Positions 1 to 13,805 of a stretch of 64,000 nucleotides of DNA are shown here, piece by piece (the stretch's first letter is position 1; every line of letters starts with the position of its first letter). Below the pieces are notes generated by a model, which saw only the letters and a program-made list of their open reading frames with translations, was not told where the DNA came from and searched no databases. Position numbers and translations under genes: made by a program. Source of the stretch: Hyperoodon ampullatus. Taxonomy: Eukaryota > Chordata > Mammalia > Artiodactyla > Ziphiidae. Location of the stretch: positions 1,612,001 through 1,676,000 of the forward strand of contig OX457065.1 of the NCBI GenBank assembly GCA_949752795.1. The letters run 5' to 3'.

Positions 1-1082
1 CTGGGTACTCTCTTCCTTACATATCCTTTGGAGGAAGGGCACATAAAGAGTAGTTTTCTGGTCTTTCTTCACGGAGCACCTGCAGGACCTTTTTGTGAGA
101 AACCAGCTAATTACAGTGCTTCTGCTGGCTGGTTGGTTGACCTTTAGTCTCATGAGGCCTCAGTTATCTCATCTGTAAAAGAAGAGGGTGTTGATTTATT
201 CGCTCTCAAACATGTCTTGAGCTCCTGTGACATTTCAGAGACTGTCGAGGCCCCGGCAGGACGAAGGTGAAGCTGACAAAGGACGCTCAACTCCGTGCTC
301 ACTGCTGAGTGAGGGAGGCTGTAAGGTGGTCTGTGACAGTTCAGTGAGGAAGGTGCTGTGACGTGCCCAGAGGCGATGGTAGTGGTGGGTGCCCAGCTGA
401 GACCATGGGGGCCGGGGCGGCTGCTCTGAGCTGAGGGTGGAAGCAGGAGTAGGAGTTAGGTGGGTGGGTGCAGGTGACCCGGCGTGTCACCAGCTTCTTG
501 TTAAAGGCTGCTTCAGACTCCGTTGCCGTCTATGTTTCTTCCCGTTAGTCTTAGTTTTTTCCTTCAAGTCACATAGAATAACTGATCTTTATTATTCACA
601 TCAACCTTTTGTTTTAATGCATTTGAAGATATCATTGTCGTCCTTAAACATTCTCTTCCTGGCCGAAAATGTCCTGGTTCTCTATGCTTCGTGATACTTA
701 CGATTGTAGACTGCGGTGTGCTTTTTGCAGTGCAGTTTATACGCTGCATGGAGCTGACCACTGGGTGGCCACTGGGTGGCCTTTGCGGGCTGGAGGAATT
801 CTTGTCTTGCTCTACAGATGAGGAGACCAGGGTGCTGGTGGGGCAGACGTTCTCCTGGAGTCATTCAGCCAGGAAGCCAGGGCGCTTTCCTGTGCCATAC
901 GCTCTTGCTGTGTCTGATCTCAAGACCTGTTTAATCCTCTTCGGCACACTTGTTATTTTGTTACGCCCCTTTCCCTGTACCCCGGACTGCTTTCCTTACG
1001 AGATGTTGTATTCGTGGTCCTGTGTCGTCCAGCTGGTGCGTAGCATACGAAGCCTCCGTCCCCCCCAGACACTTTCTCTGTT

Positions 1083-1297
1083 GTTTTTTGTTTGTTTGTT
1101 TTTGCAGTACGCGGGCCTCTCACCGCTGTGGCCTCTCCCATTGCGGAGCACAGGCTCCGGACGCGCAGGCTCAGTGGCCATGGCTCACGGGCCCAGCCGC
1201 TCCGCGGCATGTGGGATCTTCCCGGACCGGGGCACGAACCCGTGTCCCCTGCATCAGGAGGCGGACTCTCAACCACTGCGCCACCAGGGAAGCCCTG
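1083..1297 (-). mobile_element. CHR-type SINE (tRNA-derived, cetacean)
   Basis: Reverse-strand copy ending 'ccaccagggaagccc', with a T-rich tail at its left end. Flanked by ttctctgtt at 1074-1082 and 1298-1306. Body: 'gcctctcaccgctgtggcct', typical of the family. Confidence 0.9.
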
Positions 1298-1399
1298 TTC
1301 TCTGTTTTTGATAGAACTCATTTCTGGGTCTGAAAAGCCCTTGTCTTCCTTAGCAGCCACTCATTGTACGGGCATCCGCCAAGCTTAGGGTTTACTACT

Positions 1400-1500
1400 T
1401 CATAAGGTGATAATAAGGATTAAAATTCAGATAACGCTTACAAAGCATTTAGCACATGGCACCAATAGTGTTATTGTTTATTTTTATTATTAAACATCAC
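1400..1500 (+). mobile_element. MIR SINE 3' fragment
   Basis: Sequence 'ataacgcttacaaagcattt' then 'agcacatggcaccaatag' matches the MIR 3' half in forward orientation, ending in TTATT repeats. Confidence 0.5.
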
Positions 1501-1922
1501 TAAAAATTTCTGTGAACTGCTGTTCGGCCACATCATAGCGCGCTATAGGCGCAGAGTAGGAAATAAGTCCCGGAATTCCCTCTTTCCTACATCATTGAAT
1601 GTTAGTTTTGGAAAAGAAAATTTGGAGGTCATTTCACCCACTTTCCTCATTTTTCGGATGAGGAGACTGAGACCGAACTTTCCAGAAGACTTACAGCAAG
1701 TTGGTGATATTTGTGTAATTAGTAATGACATTGTGAAACCAGCAAAGAGGGCTGTTTCCTGTTCTTAGTGAATGGGAGTGAGAGAGAAGGAAAAAAAGAT
1801 GCCCTTTATTTTATTGTTTTTTGTTTGTTTGTTTGTCTTATAACTTAGGAGAGGGGTCCAAGATTCCAAACAGATGTATCATTACCAGCTCTGGATGAGT
1901 TTGACCTGTGACCTCACATGGT

Positions 1923-2178
1923 TTTTTTTTTTTTTTAATATTTATTTATTTGGTTGTGCTGGGTCTTAGTTGAGGCAGGCAGGCTCCTTAGTTGCAGCTC
2001 GTAGGCTCCTTAGTTGTGGCTCACCTGCTCCTTAGTTGCAGCACATGGGCTCCTTAGTTGTGGCACACAAACTCTTAGTTGCGGCATGCATGTGGGATCT
2101 AGTTCCCTGGCCAGGGATTGAACCCAGGTCCCGTGCTTTGGAAACGCAGAGTCTTAACCACCGCACCACCAGGAAGTC
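1923..2178 (-). mobile_element. Older tRNA-derived SINE
   Basis: T-tail at left, 'ggttgtgctgggtcttagtt' body with degenerate ctccttagttg repeats, and the head 'ccaccaggaagtcc' at right. Flanked by cctcacatggt at 1912-1922 and 2179-2189, a clean 11-bp duplication. Confidence 0.88.
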
Positions 2179-2602
2179 CCTCACATGGTCTTAAAGACTG
2201 TGTGTTGCTGAAACAGATCACCTTCTTAATGCAGCTTTGGAAAATGTTCCGCCGAGGACAGGAGCCTGCGGAACAGTGTGCCCACAGGGTCCAGGGAAGC
2301 AGGGCCCCTTCCCCGCTGCCCTGCGCCCGCACAGCGTGGTGGGGAGTGGGTGCTCGGCAAAGGTTTCCTCCCTCTGTCCCGCCCATCTCCCCGTCTCGCC
2401 GTTGCCCCTGCTACAGGGAAGGAAGGCTAAGCAGTTTGGCCTTTTGGAGATAAGTACAGCATCTCAGAGTCCCCTCGCAGCCCCCTGGCGTCAGGAGTGT
2501 CCCTGAAGCCCCACCCTCACCCCTGGGCTCTTGGCTGTTGGAGAAGGGTCTCAACCCTGTGCCGCTCTTCCTTCTTAACCACCGGCTTTCATGTCTGTGC
2601 AG

Positions 2603-2881
2603 GAGCATCCCTGGCCACGTGTGCAGCCGGGTCCGAGGAGCCTGGCCCGGAGGGCCTCACCTCCACCTCCCTGCTGGACCTCCTGCTGCCCACGGGCCTG
2701 GAGCCGCTGGACTCGGAGGAGCCCAGCGAGGCCATGGGCCTGGGGGCTGGCCTGGGAGCCCCTGGCTCTGGCTTCGCCAGCGAAGAGAGCGAAGAGTCCC
2801 GCATCCTGCAGCCGCCACAGTACTTCTGGGAGGAGGAGGAGGTGCTGAACGACTCTAGTTTGGACCTGGGACCCGCTGCAG
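2603..2881 (+). CDS. PODXL2: PODXL2 coding exon 2 (N-terminal acidic stalk)
   Basis: The acceptor is 'gtctgtgcag' before 2603. The exon begins with two bases of a split Gly codon and ends with the first base of a split Asp codon before the donor 'gtagca'. It encodes mature N-terminal sequence ([20 protein letters not shown]) followed by [16 protein letters not shown], a tyrosine next to a Glu run as expected of a sulfated selectin-binding site. The open frame extends upstream to 2497 but only through intron sequence. Confidence 0.93.
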
Positions 2882-3831
2882 GTAGCACTCTCCCCTAAGA
2901 TGTGTGCTGCTCACAGCCGCCAGGAGGCCTGGCACAATGCCAAACAGCCCTTTCCTCGGCCACATCATCTCTTCCTCCTGACCCGCTTTCACCCTCTTCT
3001 GTCCACCTGCACCTCAAAGCCGGGTCTCTGGGCTCTGAGGGCCTTATTGGCCCGGGAGGCCCTTTTTACTTTTGCAATATTTATTTCTGTGCTCATATAA
3101 TTCAATGTAATGCCTATAGGATGTGAGATAAAGAATGTTATCCCTGTCTTAAACATGAGAAAACAGAGGCTGAGAGAGGTGAAAGCACACCTGAGGTCAA
3201 TCAGCTGTCGATATGATCAGTCCTGATTCAAGCCTAGGTCTGTCCAAGGTCTCAGGTTTTGTTTGGTTTTTCCCTCTTCTGTGCTGTATTGTCTCTGTTT
3301 AAGATTCCTGGAGGTCAGCAGATCCCGTGTCCCTCCTTGGGTCTTAGAGCCCCACAAGGCATTCTAGGTGCCCTTCCCTCGGCCCTGCACCAGAGCTGGG
3401 GTCTGGCTCACAGAGCAAGCCCGAGGCCTGGAGCCAGCAGCGCACGCAGCTGTGGGCTGATTGCAGGTGCAGCAGAGCGTGCTCGCCGTGCTTCCAGCTA
3501 CAGCAGCTGTGCGAACGTTCTTGGCTGGCAGGAGCCCGTTTTTAAGCACTGGACTGTCAAACTGTGTGCGCACGTGCATGGGGGTGGGGTGTTCCAGAAT
3601 TCAGCACTGACTTTCCTTTTTTAAATATATAGTATTTGGGGGCTTCCTTGGTGGCGCAGTGGTTGAGAGTCCTCCTGCCGATGCAGGGGACACGGGTTCG
3701 TGTCCCGGTCTGGGAAGATCCCACATGCTGCAGAGCGGCTGGGCCCGTGAGCCATGGCCGCTGAGTCTGCGCGTCCGGAGCCTGTGCTCCGCAACGGGAG
3801 AGGCCACAACAGTGAGAGGCCCGCGTACCGC

Positions 3832-3880
<49 letters not shown>

Positions 3881-6800
3881 TAGTATTTTGGATTTATGTT
3901 CTGTAATTACGAAAGTAATACATGAAAACTGTAGAAAATATGACAAATACAAAAACAACACAAGGAAGAAAATCTACCCATGACGTCACAACTGAAAGAT
4001 AATTAGTGCTAGTAGTTTGGGGTACATCCCTCCAGTCTCTCTTATATGCAGATTGGAATCATTTTTTCCACTTAAAATATTTTTTAAATTTATTTTCACA
4101 TCATTAACTATCTTTTATAACTTGGTTTTCAATGACTGCATAGTGTTCCTTCATGTAGATCATGACCCTCAGTATGAAATGGTTCCCTGTTATTGAATAT
4201 TTAGTTTGTTTCCAGTTTTAATGATGCTACAAATATCCCTATATATTTTTGCACTTTTCTGATTGTTCCTTAGGATAAATTTCTACAGTAAAATTGCTAG
4301 GTCTAAAGATGTATCAGTGAGCATCCCACCCAGAAACAGAAGACACAGTCAAACTAAGGTAATCCAAGCAGGTTGTGGTTTGTTTTTTTGTTTGTTTTTT
4401 GACAGATCCTCCTCAGGTTTATTTGTACAAATAGCACAGGAGGACACCAGCCCCGTGCAGACAGCAGCCCACAGGTCACACCAGCCCTTCTGTCCTCACA
4501 TTGGCAGATAAAGGCCTCCACTCTGTAGCCTTTGTGGGGGCCTGGGCACCCTTGGGAGCCAGAACTGGAGCCGCAGCTGCACCTGCCGCTGCAGCCTTGG
4601 CCTGGGACTTTGGCCAGCAGAGCCTGAGACCCTTGGTGATGTGGGCACGAGCATGTTTCCCGAGCTTGGGGTGAGCAGCGTAGGCAAGTTGACTGAGCTT
4701 GCGGGCGCGGCCCTTTGGGATCTTGGGCTTGACCTCCTTGGGCTTTATGAGAGCCTTGATAGCCTCAGCAGTGCCCTCACGGCCTTGGCATTGTTGGCCT
4801 GCATCTTCTTGTTGTGCTTCTTGGCAAAGTGTGTGTTCCTCAGGAGCTTGGGGTCCACCCCCTTAAGAGATTTGTATCGTTGTGATCGGGGTTTCTTGAT
4901 GCCGTTTCTGTGGCATTTTCGGGACTGGTTGTGCGTGGTGTGGTTCTTGGGCTTGGCCGTGTTTGCACCGGGGCCTGCGGATCCCAAAGCGCCTGGGGCC
5001 AGAAGAGACCAAGGAAGTTTATTTATAGACCAGTGGACTTCCCAGGGGATGGCAAACCCAGAGGAGTTCAGGGCTGCCAGCAGAGGAGCGCTCAGCGCCC
5101 CACACCCAAGGGACAAAGAAAGGGACACATGACAGGAGCCTGCGAGGACAGAGGGGTGGGGAGCAGTGGTCCTGACACGAGCAGTGAGGCGACGGGGAAG
5201 AAAGCGGAAGATAGATGCCCGGCCTCTGGCTCCTCCTGTCTCCTGCCAGGGTCCCCGTTGCTCTCCTTCCCCTGCCTCTGTGGAGGAGTCCGGTCAGGAA
5301 GCAGGGATGTGGCCCGGTTCATGTGATTCACTGGGTCGGTCCCCGGGCAGAGGACGAGGTGGAGAAGGGTGGGGAGTGCGCCTGGGAGTGGGGTGTATCT
5401 GACACAGAGGATGAGAATCTTTGCACAGGCTCTTGTTCAGTATTTCCCAGGTGACCTCTAGAAAGGTTGCTCCAGTTTGCGTACCCGTCAGAGACGGAAA
5501 TGAATGCCAGATCTTGACCCCTTCCCATCACTGAATTTTGTCACTTGGAGATTTTTGTCAATGTGATAGGCAAAATTATAATGGCCTTTGGTTACTAGTA
5601 AATTTTAACTGAAGCATGTGTAAGTGAAACCCATACACAGTGAGTATATTATATTCGTTGTGACCATTTATCGGTTTTTTTGATTTGAAGCAAGTGCAAT
5701 TAAGAGCAGGCTTTGGAGTCGGGCAGATTCCAGAGTTCCAGCACTGCCATTCAATAGCTATGTGATTTTTGGCAGGTAACAACCTAAGCCTCAGTTTTGT
5801 CTTGCAGGAAATAGTATCACACTGTCGTGAGGTTTAAATGCAATGGTACGTTTAAAGTGCTTGCCACATCGTTAAGTACTCTGAAAATATTAGCTATTAT
5901 TATTACTTTTCCTTTTTTTTTCTATTGAGGCTTTAATTTTTTATCACTGTACAAATCTTATAAAAAGGATACTAACCTTTTCTTTGACAAAAATAGAAAA
6001 TTTTTTTCCAGTTTAGTAATTACTTTTATTTTTATTATGATAATATTTGACATACATAAGTGAAGATTTTTATAAGCTTTGACAATCTTTCTTTTGGAAT
6101 GTTCTTATGTGTTTTTCTTTATGTTTAGGAAAGCCTTTCCCTCCATGAGATAGATGCTCCTTTATTTCTTGTATTCTTTTTCAGCTTAAATTTTACTTGT
6201 AACTGTTTCTGCCGGCTGTCATCTGTTTGCGCCGTGGTGTAGGGTGAGGATCGAGCTCATCTCCCCGTGTAGCAGGCCTGTAGCTACAGCAGCGTTCCTA
6301 GATAAATCCGTCCTCTCCTCGTTGCAAAGAAGTGCGCTTTCCCCTCGCGCTAGACAGTGCTGTGTACTGGCGTCTTCCCTTTGGTCCGGACTCTTGGATT
6401 TTAGTGTGAGAGTAGCCGTCGTTCGAGAGCCTCGGTCTGGAGGGAGCAGCTGTGCGCCCCCTGTCCTCGGATCCCAGTGGGATGCCCCTGGGCCTGGGTG
6501 GGCTCCGTTTCGTCTGCCCACTGCCCCACCCCCGTGCATCCCCTCTTCTTTTTCTCTCACGTCGTTTCTCTTCTCCCAGTGGCTTCTCTGGGGCTCACTG
6601 AGTGTGGCCAGGTCCTCATGCCAGCTCCATGCAGGTGTGTTTCCTGTGTCTGCTGTTCACGCCTGATGGTTGGGGACGTGCATGCCCTGGGGGGAGGAGG
6701 GGCGGGGAGGGCTCCGTCCTTGCTCCTTTCCTGCTGCTCTGTTTGCCCACCGTCCTGCCCTTTCCTCAGCTCAGTCTTCTCCAACACCCCGAGGAGATGT

Positions 6801-9800
6801 GTGCAGACAGGGGGCCAGGGAATAAAGGCCAAACGTCTTAGCGCTGCAGAAAACGCCCTTGAGAGTCTGGCCCAGCCTTACCCCCGGCCCCATCTCCTCC
6901 CCTCCTGCAACTGCATCGTCTCATTAGCCTGTTGTCCGCCCTGCGTGGCAGACGTGGGACTGATGCACAGGGACGCTAAGTGCTTTGCCCAAGGTCACCG
7001 CTGGTGCTGGTGCGCAGTGGGGCTGCATTGAGAATCGGTGTCTTCTTGCTGACAGTGGCTCAGGCCCATCCCCCAAGCCCGCAGTGCCCGTGTACCCTGT
7101 CCCACCTGCTCAGCGTGTTCCTCTCCACCCCAACTGCCTGCTGGGCTGTGTCCTGCTTCAGCACTTATCTGGAGAGATGCGGCCTCTGAGAGGCTCTTCC
7201 AGCTCCCCCAGGTGACGGGGCCACTGCAGGTGGCTGGGCTGGTGGTGCCCTGGCCCAGGGGCTGAAGTCCAGTCTGTGTACTTCTCACCAGGCCCTGGGC
7301 TGGAGGGAAGGCACACCTTTTCCTAATTCATCCGCCAGTGGGGACGTCCCTGCGCTGGCGACGGCCCTGAGGTCAGTCTGCTCGTTCCTGCCTCCGTCTT
7401 CTCACAGCGCACGACGCTGTGCTCTGAGGACGCGACAGAGGCAAAGTGTTCGGGCTGTGGGCTGATTTGTACAGGAAGGGACCGTGTGTGCCGCGCCCCC
7501 CGCCCTCTGCTCCCAACCCGGGAAGTCAGAGGCTTCCCGCCAGGGGTCTCTGGGGGGAAGGAGGGCATCACTCGTGGCGTTTGCTGCTTAGGTCGGGGGG
7601 ACAAAGAGAGAGGCCTGCTAAGGGCCAGCCAGGGTGGGGCGTCTGCCCAGAGTTCAGTGCCAACCTAGCAGGCCCCTGGGGACGGGGGTCGCTCCGTGCA
7701 GCAGTGGCTGTGAGGGCTGGGGGCCGTGCTGCAGACGGTCCAGCCTCAGGGCAGGTGCTTTAATAACGAGGACATCCGACCCGGGAATTGAATGCCGAGT
7801 TGTGCCAGGCGCCAAGTCAGGTGTTGTAGAGCGGTCCCTCCTTTAATCTTCAGAGAAACAGTCAAGTCTGTATTGTTACTCCCATTGGACCAGTGGACAA
7901 ACTGAGGCTTACGGAGTTCGGGTAACAGCTCCATGAGCGTAAGGACCAGAATTCACACCCGAGTTGTCAGACTCCAGAGCCTTGGCTCTTTCTGTTGTGT
8001 TGCCTCTCAGCTCAGCAGTTTTACTAGAGACCAGCAGTAATGTCTTAGGCTTGGTGTAGGACTTACCTCCATTTTTTCATAGCGTTTTCTCTTTGCTTAG
8101 CTCACTGAAGTTCACAGCCGCTCTGTGGGGTCAGCAAGGCAGCAGTTACTGTCTTTGCTTCACAAGTGGTGAAACTGAGGCCAAGAAAGCTTGTTACCTT
8201 TGCCCAAGGTCACACGGCCTGTGTGCGGCAGAGCTGAGTCTGGGATCAGGGCCTCCCGAGCAGGTCTTGCCCTGAGAGCACATGGGTGGTGTGTGTCAGA
8301 GAGGAAGCGGTGCCTCTGATTGTCACTGGAGCTCTGTTCTGCGTCTCATTCTGGTTCGTTGGACCTGGAAGAACTGGACCTGGCGCCTTTTCCTCCTGTA
8401 GCAGCGATCCTCGGGGGCCCGATGGCAGAGCAGCTGCCTGGCCAGTGATGAGGGCCGTGACCTTGTGTGGGTCCCTTTTCTAATCTTGCCTTCAGTCGCC
8501 TCATCTGAAAGTGAGACCATGGGAGTGATAGATTGAAGTCTTTTCCAGCTTTAAAATAGTATGGTTCTCTGACGTTTCGGGTGGGAAGAGTGGTCTCTAC
8601 AAAGTAGAGGAAGAAGTGGAACGTAAATCACCACTCTGCCAGCTGATCAAGCCAGCCTGAAGCCTGAGCAGTTAATTCATGGAAAACTTAGTGACTAGGA
8701 ATAGTTCCCCAGGTTACCTCTCCATCCCAAAACTGTCCTGCTGCCGCCGCACCCCTTTCACTTTCCAGTCTCCTTAGTAACACTCTCTGCATGCAGCTTT
8801 CATCTTCCTAGTGAGCAAGCTACTTAGTGTTCTACAGGACAAGAGATAACTCTTTGGGATTGGCACGTTCTAGAAACCCAACTCAAACAGGCCCACAGAC
8901 CTGTGTGAGGGAGGGGTGTGTAAGGGATCGGTTTCCGGCCCAGGCAGGTGGGGTCCAGGTGTTGAAACGCCATCAGAAGCTGCCTCAGCCCATCGTGCTT
9001 TGCGTCCCCTCGTCAGTTCACTCTTAGGCGGTCGTTCTGTGTGGTAGCTGAGCGAGGCCCTCCATCACTCTACTGTCATCCTCCTGTCACTTAGCAGCCC
9101 CAGCACTTCTGGGGAAGACTCAGGTGGAGGCTCGTTGGTCTGGTCTAATCTGGGTCCCGAGCCCCCACGGCCCCACACTTCGGGACCAAGAAGAGGGGAG
9201 GAGGGCCCCCCAGAGGAGAATCAAGGTGCCATTAACAGAAAGGGGGATGAAATGATGCCCTTGAGTAGGGACATTCCTAAGTGCTTATGTTTCCTCAGTC
9301 ATTGTCACGTACAGTTCTTTTTTCCCTCACGGCGACCTGATGCAGCCATAAAAGCAGCCTGAGTATCGCTGTCTCATGGCGGAGGCGACTGGCTTAGGGA
9401 GGTTTACGGGTGGTGTGAGGTTGTGCAGGTGATTGGTAGCAGAGTGGCTCTCAGCTCTGAGGTCTCTGCCTCAGGACCCGCTCCTTCTCTGTGTGAGCTC
9501 CGCCCTCACGGTACTTCAGTTACTGTTCGTCTGCAGTGAATTTGTGGAAACCAGATCATCAAAGCAGCTGTCTGCTGGGGTGTGGAAATGGTTTCAGTAC
9601 AGCAGTCTTGTTGGGTCGTATCTGTTATGCAATGATTTGACCTTCCGGGTCACTGCCCACACTTCAGGCATGTTTCCTGACAGTAGCACTTCACCTGGAC
9701 ACCAGAAAAAGAAAGGAAACGAAAAAAGTCCCATATTTTTGTTTTACGCTAGTAGTAAGTATCATTGTGTGAAAATCAGAAATATGCAACAAGTTAAAAA

Positions 9801-12800
9801 AAATTCATAACTCCATTATCAACCCAGAGTTTGGGAACAGTAACATTTTGGTGTGTCTCTTACTGGACTTTCTACCCATATAGAAAACAGATAAAATATG
9901 CTTTTATGGGGCTTCCCTGGTGGCGCAGTGGTTGCGAGTCCGCCTGCCGATGCAGGGGACACGGGTTCGTGACCCGGTCCAGGAGGATCCCACATGCTGC
10001 AGAGCGGCTGGGCCCGTGAGCCATGGCCGCTGAGCCTGCGCGTCCGGAGCCTGTGCTCCGCAACGGGAGAGGCCACAACAGTGAAAGGCCCGCGTACTGC
10101 AAAAAAAAAAAAAAAAAAAAAAAAAGTACTATTAAAATATGCTTTTATGAAGAATGGAAATCAAGGGTACAGGTCTTGCGGTTTCACTTACGCACATCTT
10201 TCCCAGGCAGCAAACACAGTTCTCCAGCCTCAGCTTGGAGACTGAATTGGCATCCCAAGTGTGTACGGGCTGCCCCCGCCATGTGAAAGGAGGATTGTCC
10301 CATGAGCTGTGCCCTGACGAGAATCCTTGACCCTGAATCGTCGTGAGCTTCCTTAATTGTTTCCTTAGAGTGCGTTTCTGGAAGACAAGTGATAGGATCA
10401 GGAGGTTTGTCTTCACAGCTTTTTGTTCATGCTTCCCCTCCAGACTGTGGCCCGATTTCTGTTCCCATCAGCAGCAGGTGGAGTGCCTGTCCCCACGCTC
10501 ACCCGGTACCGAGTATGGTCCTTAAATGCACTCCTATGTTGTCAGGTTGGTAGTCCAGAAGGTTTATCATCTGGTTTAATTTACATTTCTTTGATGACTA
10601 CTGAGGTTGACCATTAAAAAGTCATGTTTAATTTGCTGAAAGCTTCCCTTGCACCTCTGTTTTATACAAATCTATTGTGAATTTTGTGAATGTTTTCGTA
10701 AATATTAACACTCAGTTGAATAACTGGCTTGCGTGTTGCACTTGGGACAGTTTTCAGTGATTTGACATTAACCTAAAGGGATGTTTAAAGTGATCTTTCA
10801 AGGCCAGTGGCCCTGATGCCTGTTTTAATTCCTTGTCTTAAAGAGAGGAATCAGTTCATTACCGATTCAGCTGAGGCCGAAGGTCACATGAGAGGATGGC
10901 CACCCTGGAGGGCAGAAATAACGTCCAGTGCAACCTTGATAAAAAGGGAAAAAGACCTACAAGACTTGGGTGAAATATTAGGAGGAAAAAAATGCGACAT
11001 GATCTATTTAGGGAACAAAAGCCAGCGCTGTAGTGAGATTAAGAGAAAAACAAAAAGGCCTAGACGCAGCTTAAGTGCCAACACTGGGTGAGTTAAGAGA
11101 TCTTCCCTTACACTCTGATCTGTTAGCCTCCGGTTGGTCAGTCGTGTGCAGTGTTTAACGGCCCCTTCACCAAACATTTACTGCGTGCCTACTCTTTTGA
11201 TTTCATGGCCACCCTTAAAACTGGCGAATCCAGAGTTTTCACAAGAGGAGATAAATGACAAGCGGAAGGGTTGAGAATAAGGAATAATTACGGTTATGTA
11301 GCCCCAGGAAAAGAAGGCTAAACTGGGGCAACTAAGAGAATATGGAGGGTTTTTTCCCCCTGAGGAAGATGCTTCCCAGGTTCTCCTCATTTAGCAGATA
11401 AAACAGAAATGGGCTTAAGTTCTAAGCGAACCATCCCAGTTGGGTTTAAGGAAATTGGGGAGAAAAAAAGCCAATGACCCAGAAATGTCTCCCTAAGGAG
11501 GCCAAGACATGTTCTTGAAGAAGATTGCAGCCCATTTTTCTAGACGTTGTCTAAAAATTCCCTTCCGAATAATTTGCCCTTATGCATACATAATTCTGCC
11601 ATTTACAGTCTATACAATTTTATTTGTGTTGGAATAAAGATAAATAAGAAATTCGCTCTATTGAGTCACCATTAAAGTAACTTATAGCAATGCCATCATG
11701 CCTTGGCCAAGGGCCAAGGCCCGTCAGGGAACCTCCCAGGTCCTTCTGCTGTCAGGACCCTGGACTCCTTGGGGTCCCGCTGCAACTCCACCTCAGCACA
11801 CACCCGTGTGCCTGGCTGTGTGCTGAGCTCTGGGATGCAGAACCTGCAGGTGACTTTCAGGGGAGGAAAGAGTGCCTCTGTGGGCCCAGGGTTGGGCATC
11901 CCTTATGTCATTCATTTTAGCCTCACGTTCCAGAGTGCTGGCTGTGTGGAGCCCCGGGCCAGTCACCCAGAATTCCAGCCCCACTTGCAGAACTCTGAAG
12001 CTTGGCCTTGGCTCTCACATGTCACCCAGGCTGGTGAGCAAAGCCCAGCTTCAGAGGGTCGGGACCAAGGGGATGATGCCGCTGCGTCAGCTGAAGCTAG
12101 CTCTGGCGCTGCCTGGCTGACCGGGAACGTGTCTTGAGAGACTGGCTTCGACCACACGAGAACCTGAGGTTGGCAGCTTTACAGCCGCAACAGGTGTGGG
12201 CCTCACCATGCAGAGCAAGTGTCATCCCTTCTCTGAGCTTTGCTCTGCATCTGTGAAAGCATGGCTGTGGGCCTGCTGATGTCACAGGGCCCCACTCTGG
12301 GATGTGCAGGCCTGATGTTCCCCAGGGCTCTGGGGAAGATGTCATTTCCAGCGAAGCCACTTGGGGGTGCTGCTGCTCCCCGCACTGTTGGCCGGTGTTT
12401 CAGGCAGGGGAGCTAATGGGGGCAGGTGCGTTGGATGAGGTCCCAGGTGGGCCTCTGGTATCTCAGAGATAGTGAGGGCACCTGGCTGGCTGAGCCCCGG
12501 GCAGCGTGGCCACTCCTTGGCCCTACACCGTTTGAGGCCAAGCTGGACCCTCCGCCTGGGGGACCTGCTCTGTGAGGGACCTTTACTGTCTCTCCATTGC
12601 CCCTGCTGTGACCGCCCTCCGGGGCACAGGGACAGGCTTTGATGGGCTTTCAGGCTGTCTTGAACGTGTCTCCTGGGCATCTCTGCTTGCTCACACCTGT
12701 GTCCAGATATGTGGTGTGTTTGTCCCTGACAGGCTATTGGGGTTTGTGGAACCCTACTCCAATGCCTGAAGCAGGTGGAAAAGGAGGGCACAGCCTGGGC

Positions 12801-13771
12801 TACTAGCAGGATGGAGCACCACTCTCCATGTCCATGGGGCTGTCAGTGGACAAGTCTCTGGTCCAGTGTCCAGGATTTGGGGCATCAGGCCATCCTTGAT
12901 GCTGCTCCTGGAGATGGGAGCGCTGGCAGGGGCCACCTCGCCTGGGGAGGAGACTCATTCCCTCCCTTCATCCTGCAATTTCTGGTGCATTTTCTCCATG
13001 ACCTTCTTCTAGTCCTCTCCCCCTCCCTCCAGTCCCCTCCCCCTCCCTCCAGTCCCCTCCTCCCTCCTCCCAGTCCCCTCCCCCTCCCTCCTCCCAGTCC
13101 CCTCCCCCTCCCTCCAGTCCCCTCCTCCCTCCTCCCAGTAGTCCTCGTCTCCCGCCTCTTCACTCTGCCCATCTCCATCCCTCTCCTTTTCCTCCATTGT
13201 CATTTTACTCCTGGGCCCTGCAAGATGAGTGCTGAGGCTTCCTCATTCCTCCAAGGTCGCTAACCTCTGGAATCTTGGTCTTCCTCCCGTGGACACCTGA
13301 GTGGGACGAACGCTCCCCTTCTTCCCCACTGGGATTGTTCACCTGCCTTGTGGCACCTGTGTTCCTTTCTCCTGGAGGTCTGAAACTCTTAGTCCACATA
13401 GCCTGCCCTGTCCCCTGCCTTCTCTGTTTTCTGGTGGGTAACTTTGTATTTGCAGAAAACTTACAAGAATAATTCCCATATACCCTTCACTTAGATGCCC
13501 CATTGTTAACATTTTGTCACATTTGCTTTGTTATTCTGTGTATGTATATATGGATGTATAGACAAGAGCTTTTCCTAAATCACTTGACAGTAAGTTGCAG
13601 GCAAATTCCCCTTGACCCTTAAGTACTTCAATGTGTATTTCTTAACAAAGACATTCTGTTACCAAACCACAGTACAATGACCAAAATCAGGAAATTGACA
13701 TCGATACAATACTGTTATATAACTACAAACTTTATTCAAACTTCGCCAGTTTTCCCAGCAATGTCCTTAGT

Positions 13772-13805
<34 letters not shown>

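Larger units (their letters stand above)
1..2602. other. PODXL2: PODXL2 intron 1 (3' end)
   Basis: No coding exon seen. Holds a CHR SINE (1083), an older SINE (1923) and MIR-like pieces. Reading frames at 691-1311 and 953-1360 come from the SINE. Confidence 0.85.

Noticed and set aside
691..1311. 206-codon + strand open frame near the window start
   Set aside because: The second half is SINE translation; the same peptide recurs at every CHR copy.
9909..10132. tRNA-like head of the CHR SINE
   Set aside because: It has a B-box-like motif but is part of a retroposon with an A-tail and target duplication, not a functional tRNA gene. The same applies to the other SINEs.
12885..13178. Gly/Arg-rich 97-codon - strand frame
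   Set aside because: Pure product of the C/T minisatellite at 13010-13145.
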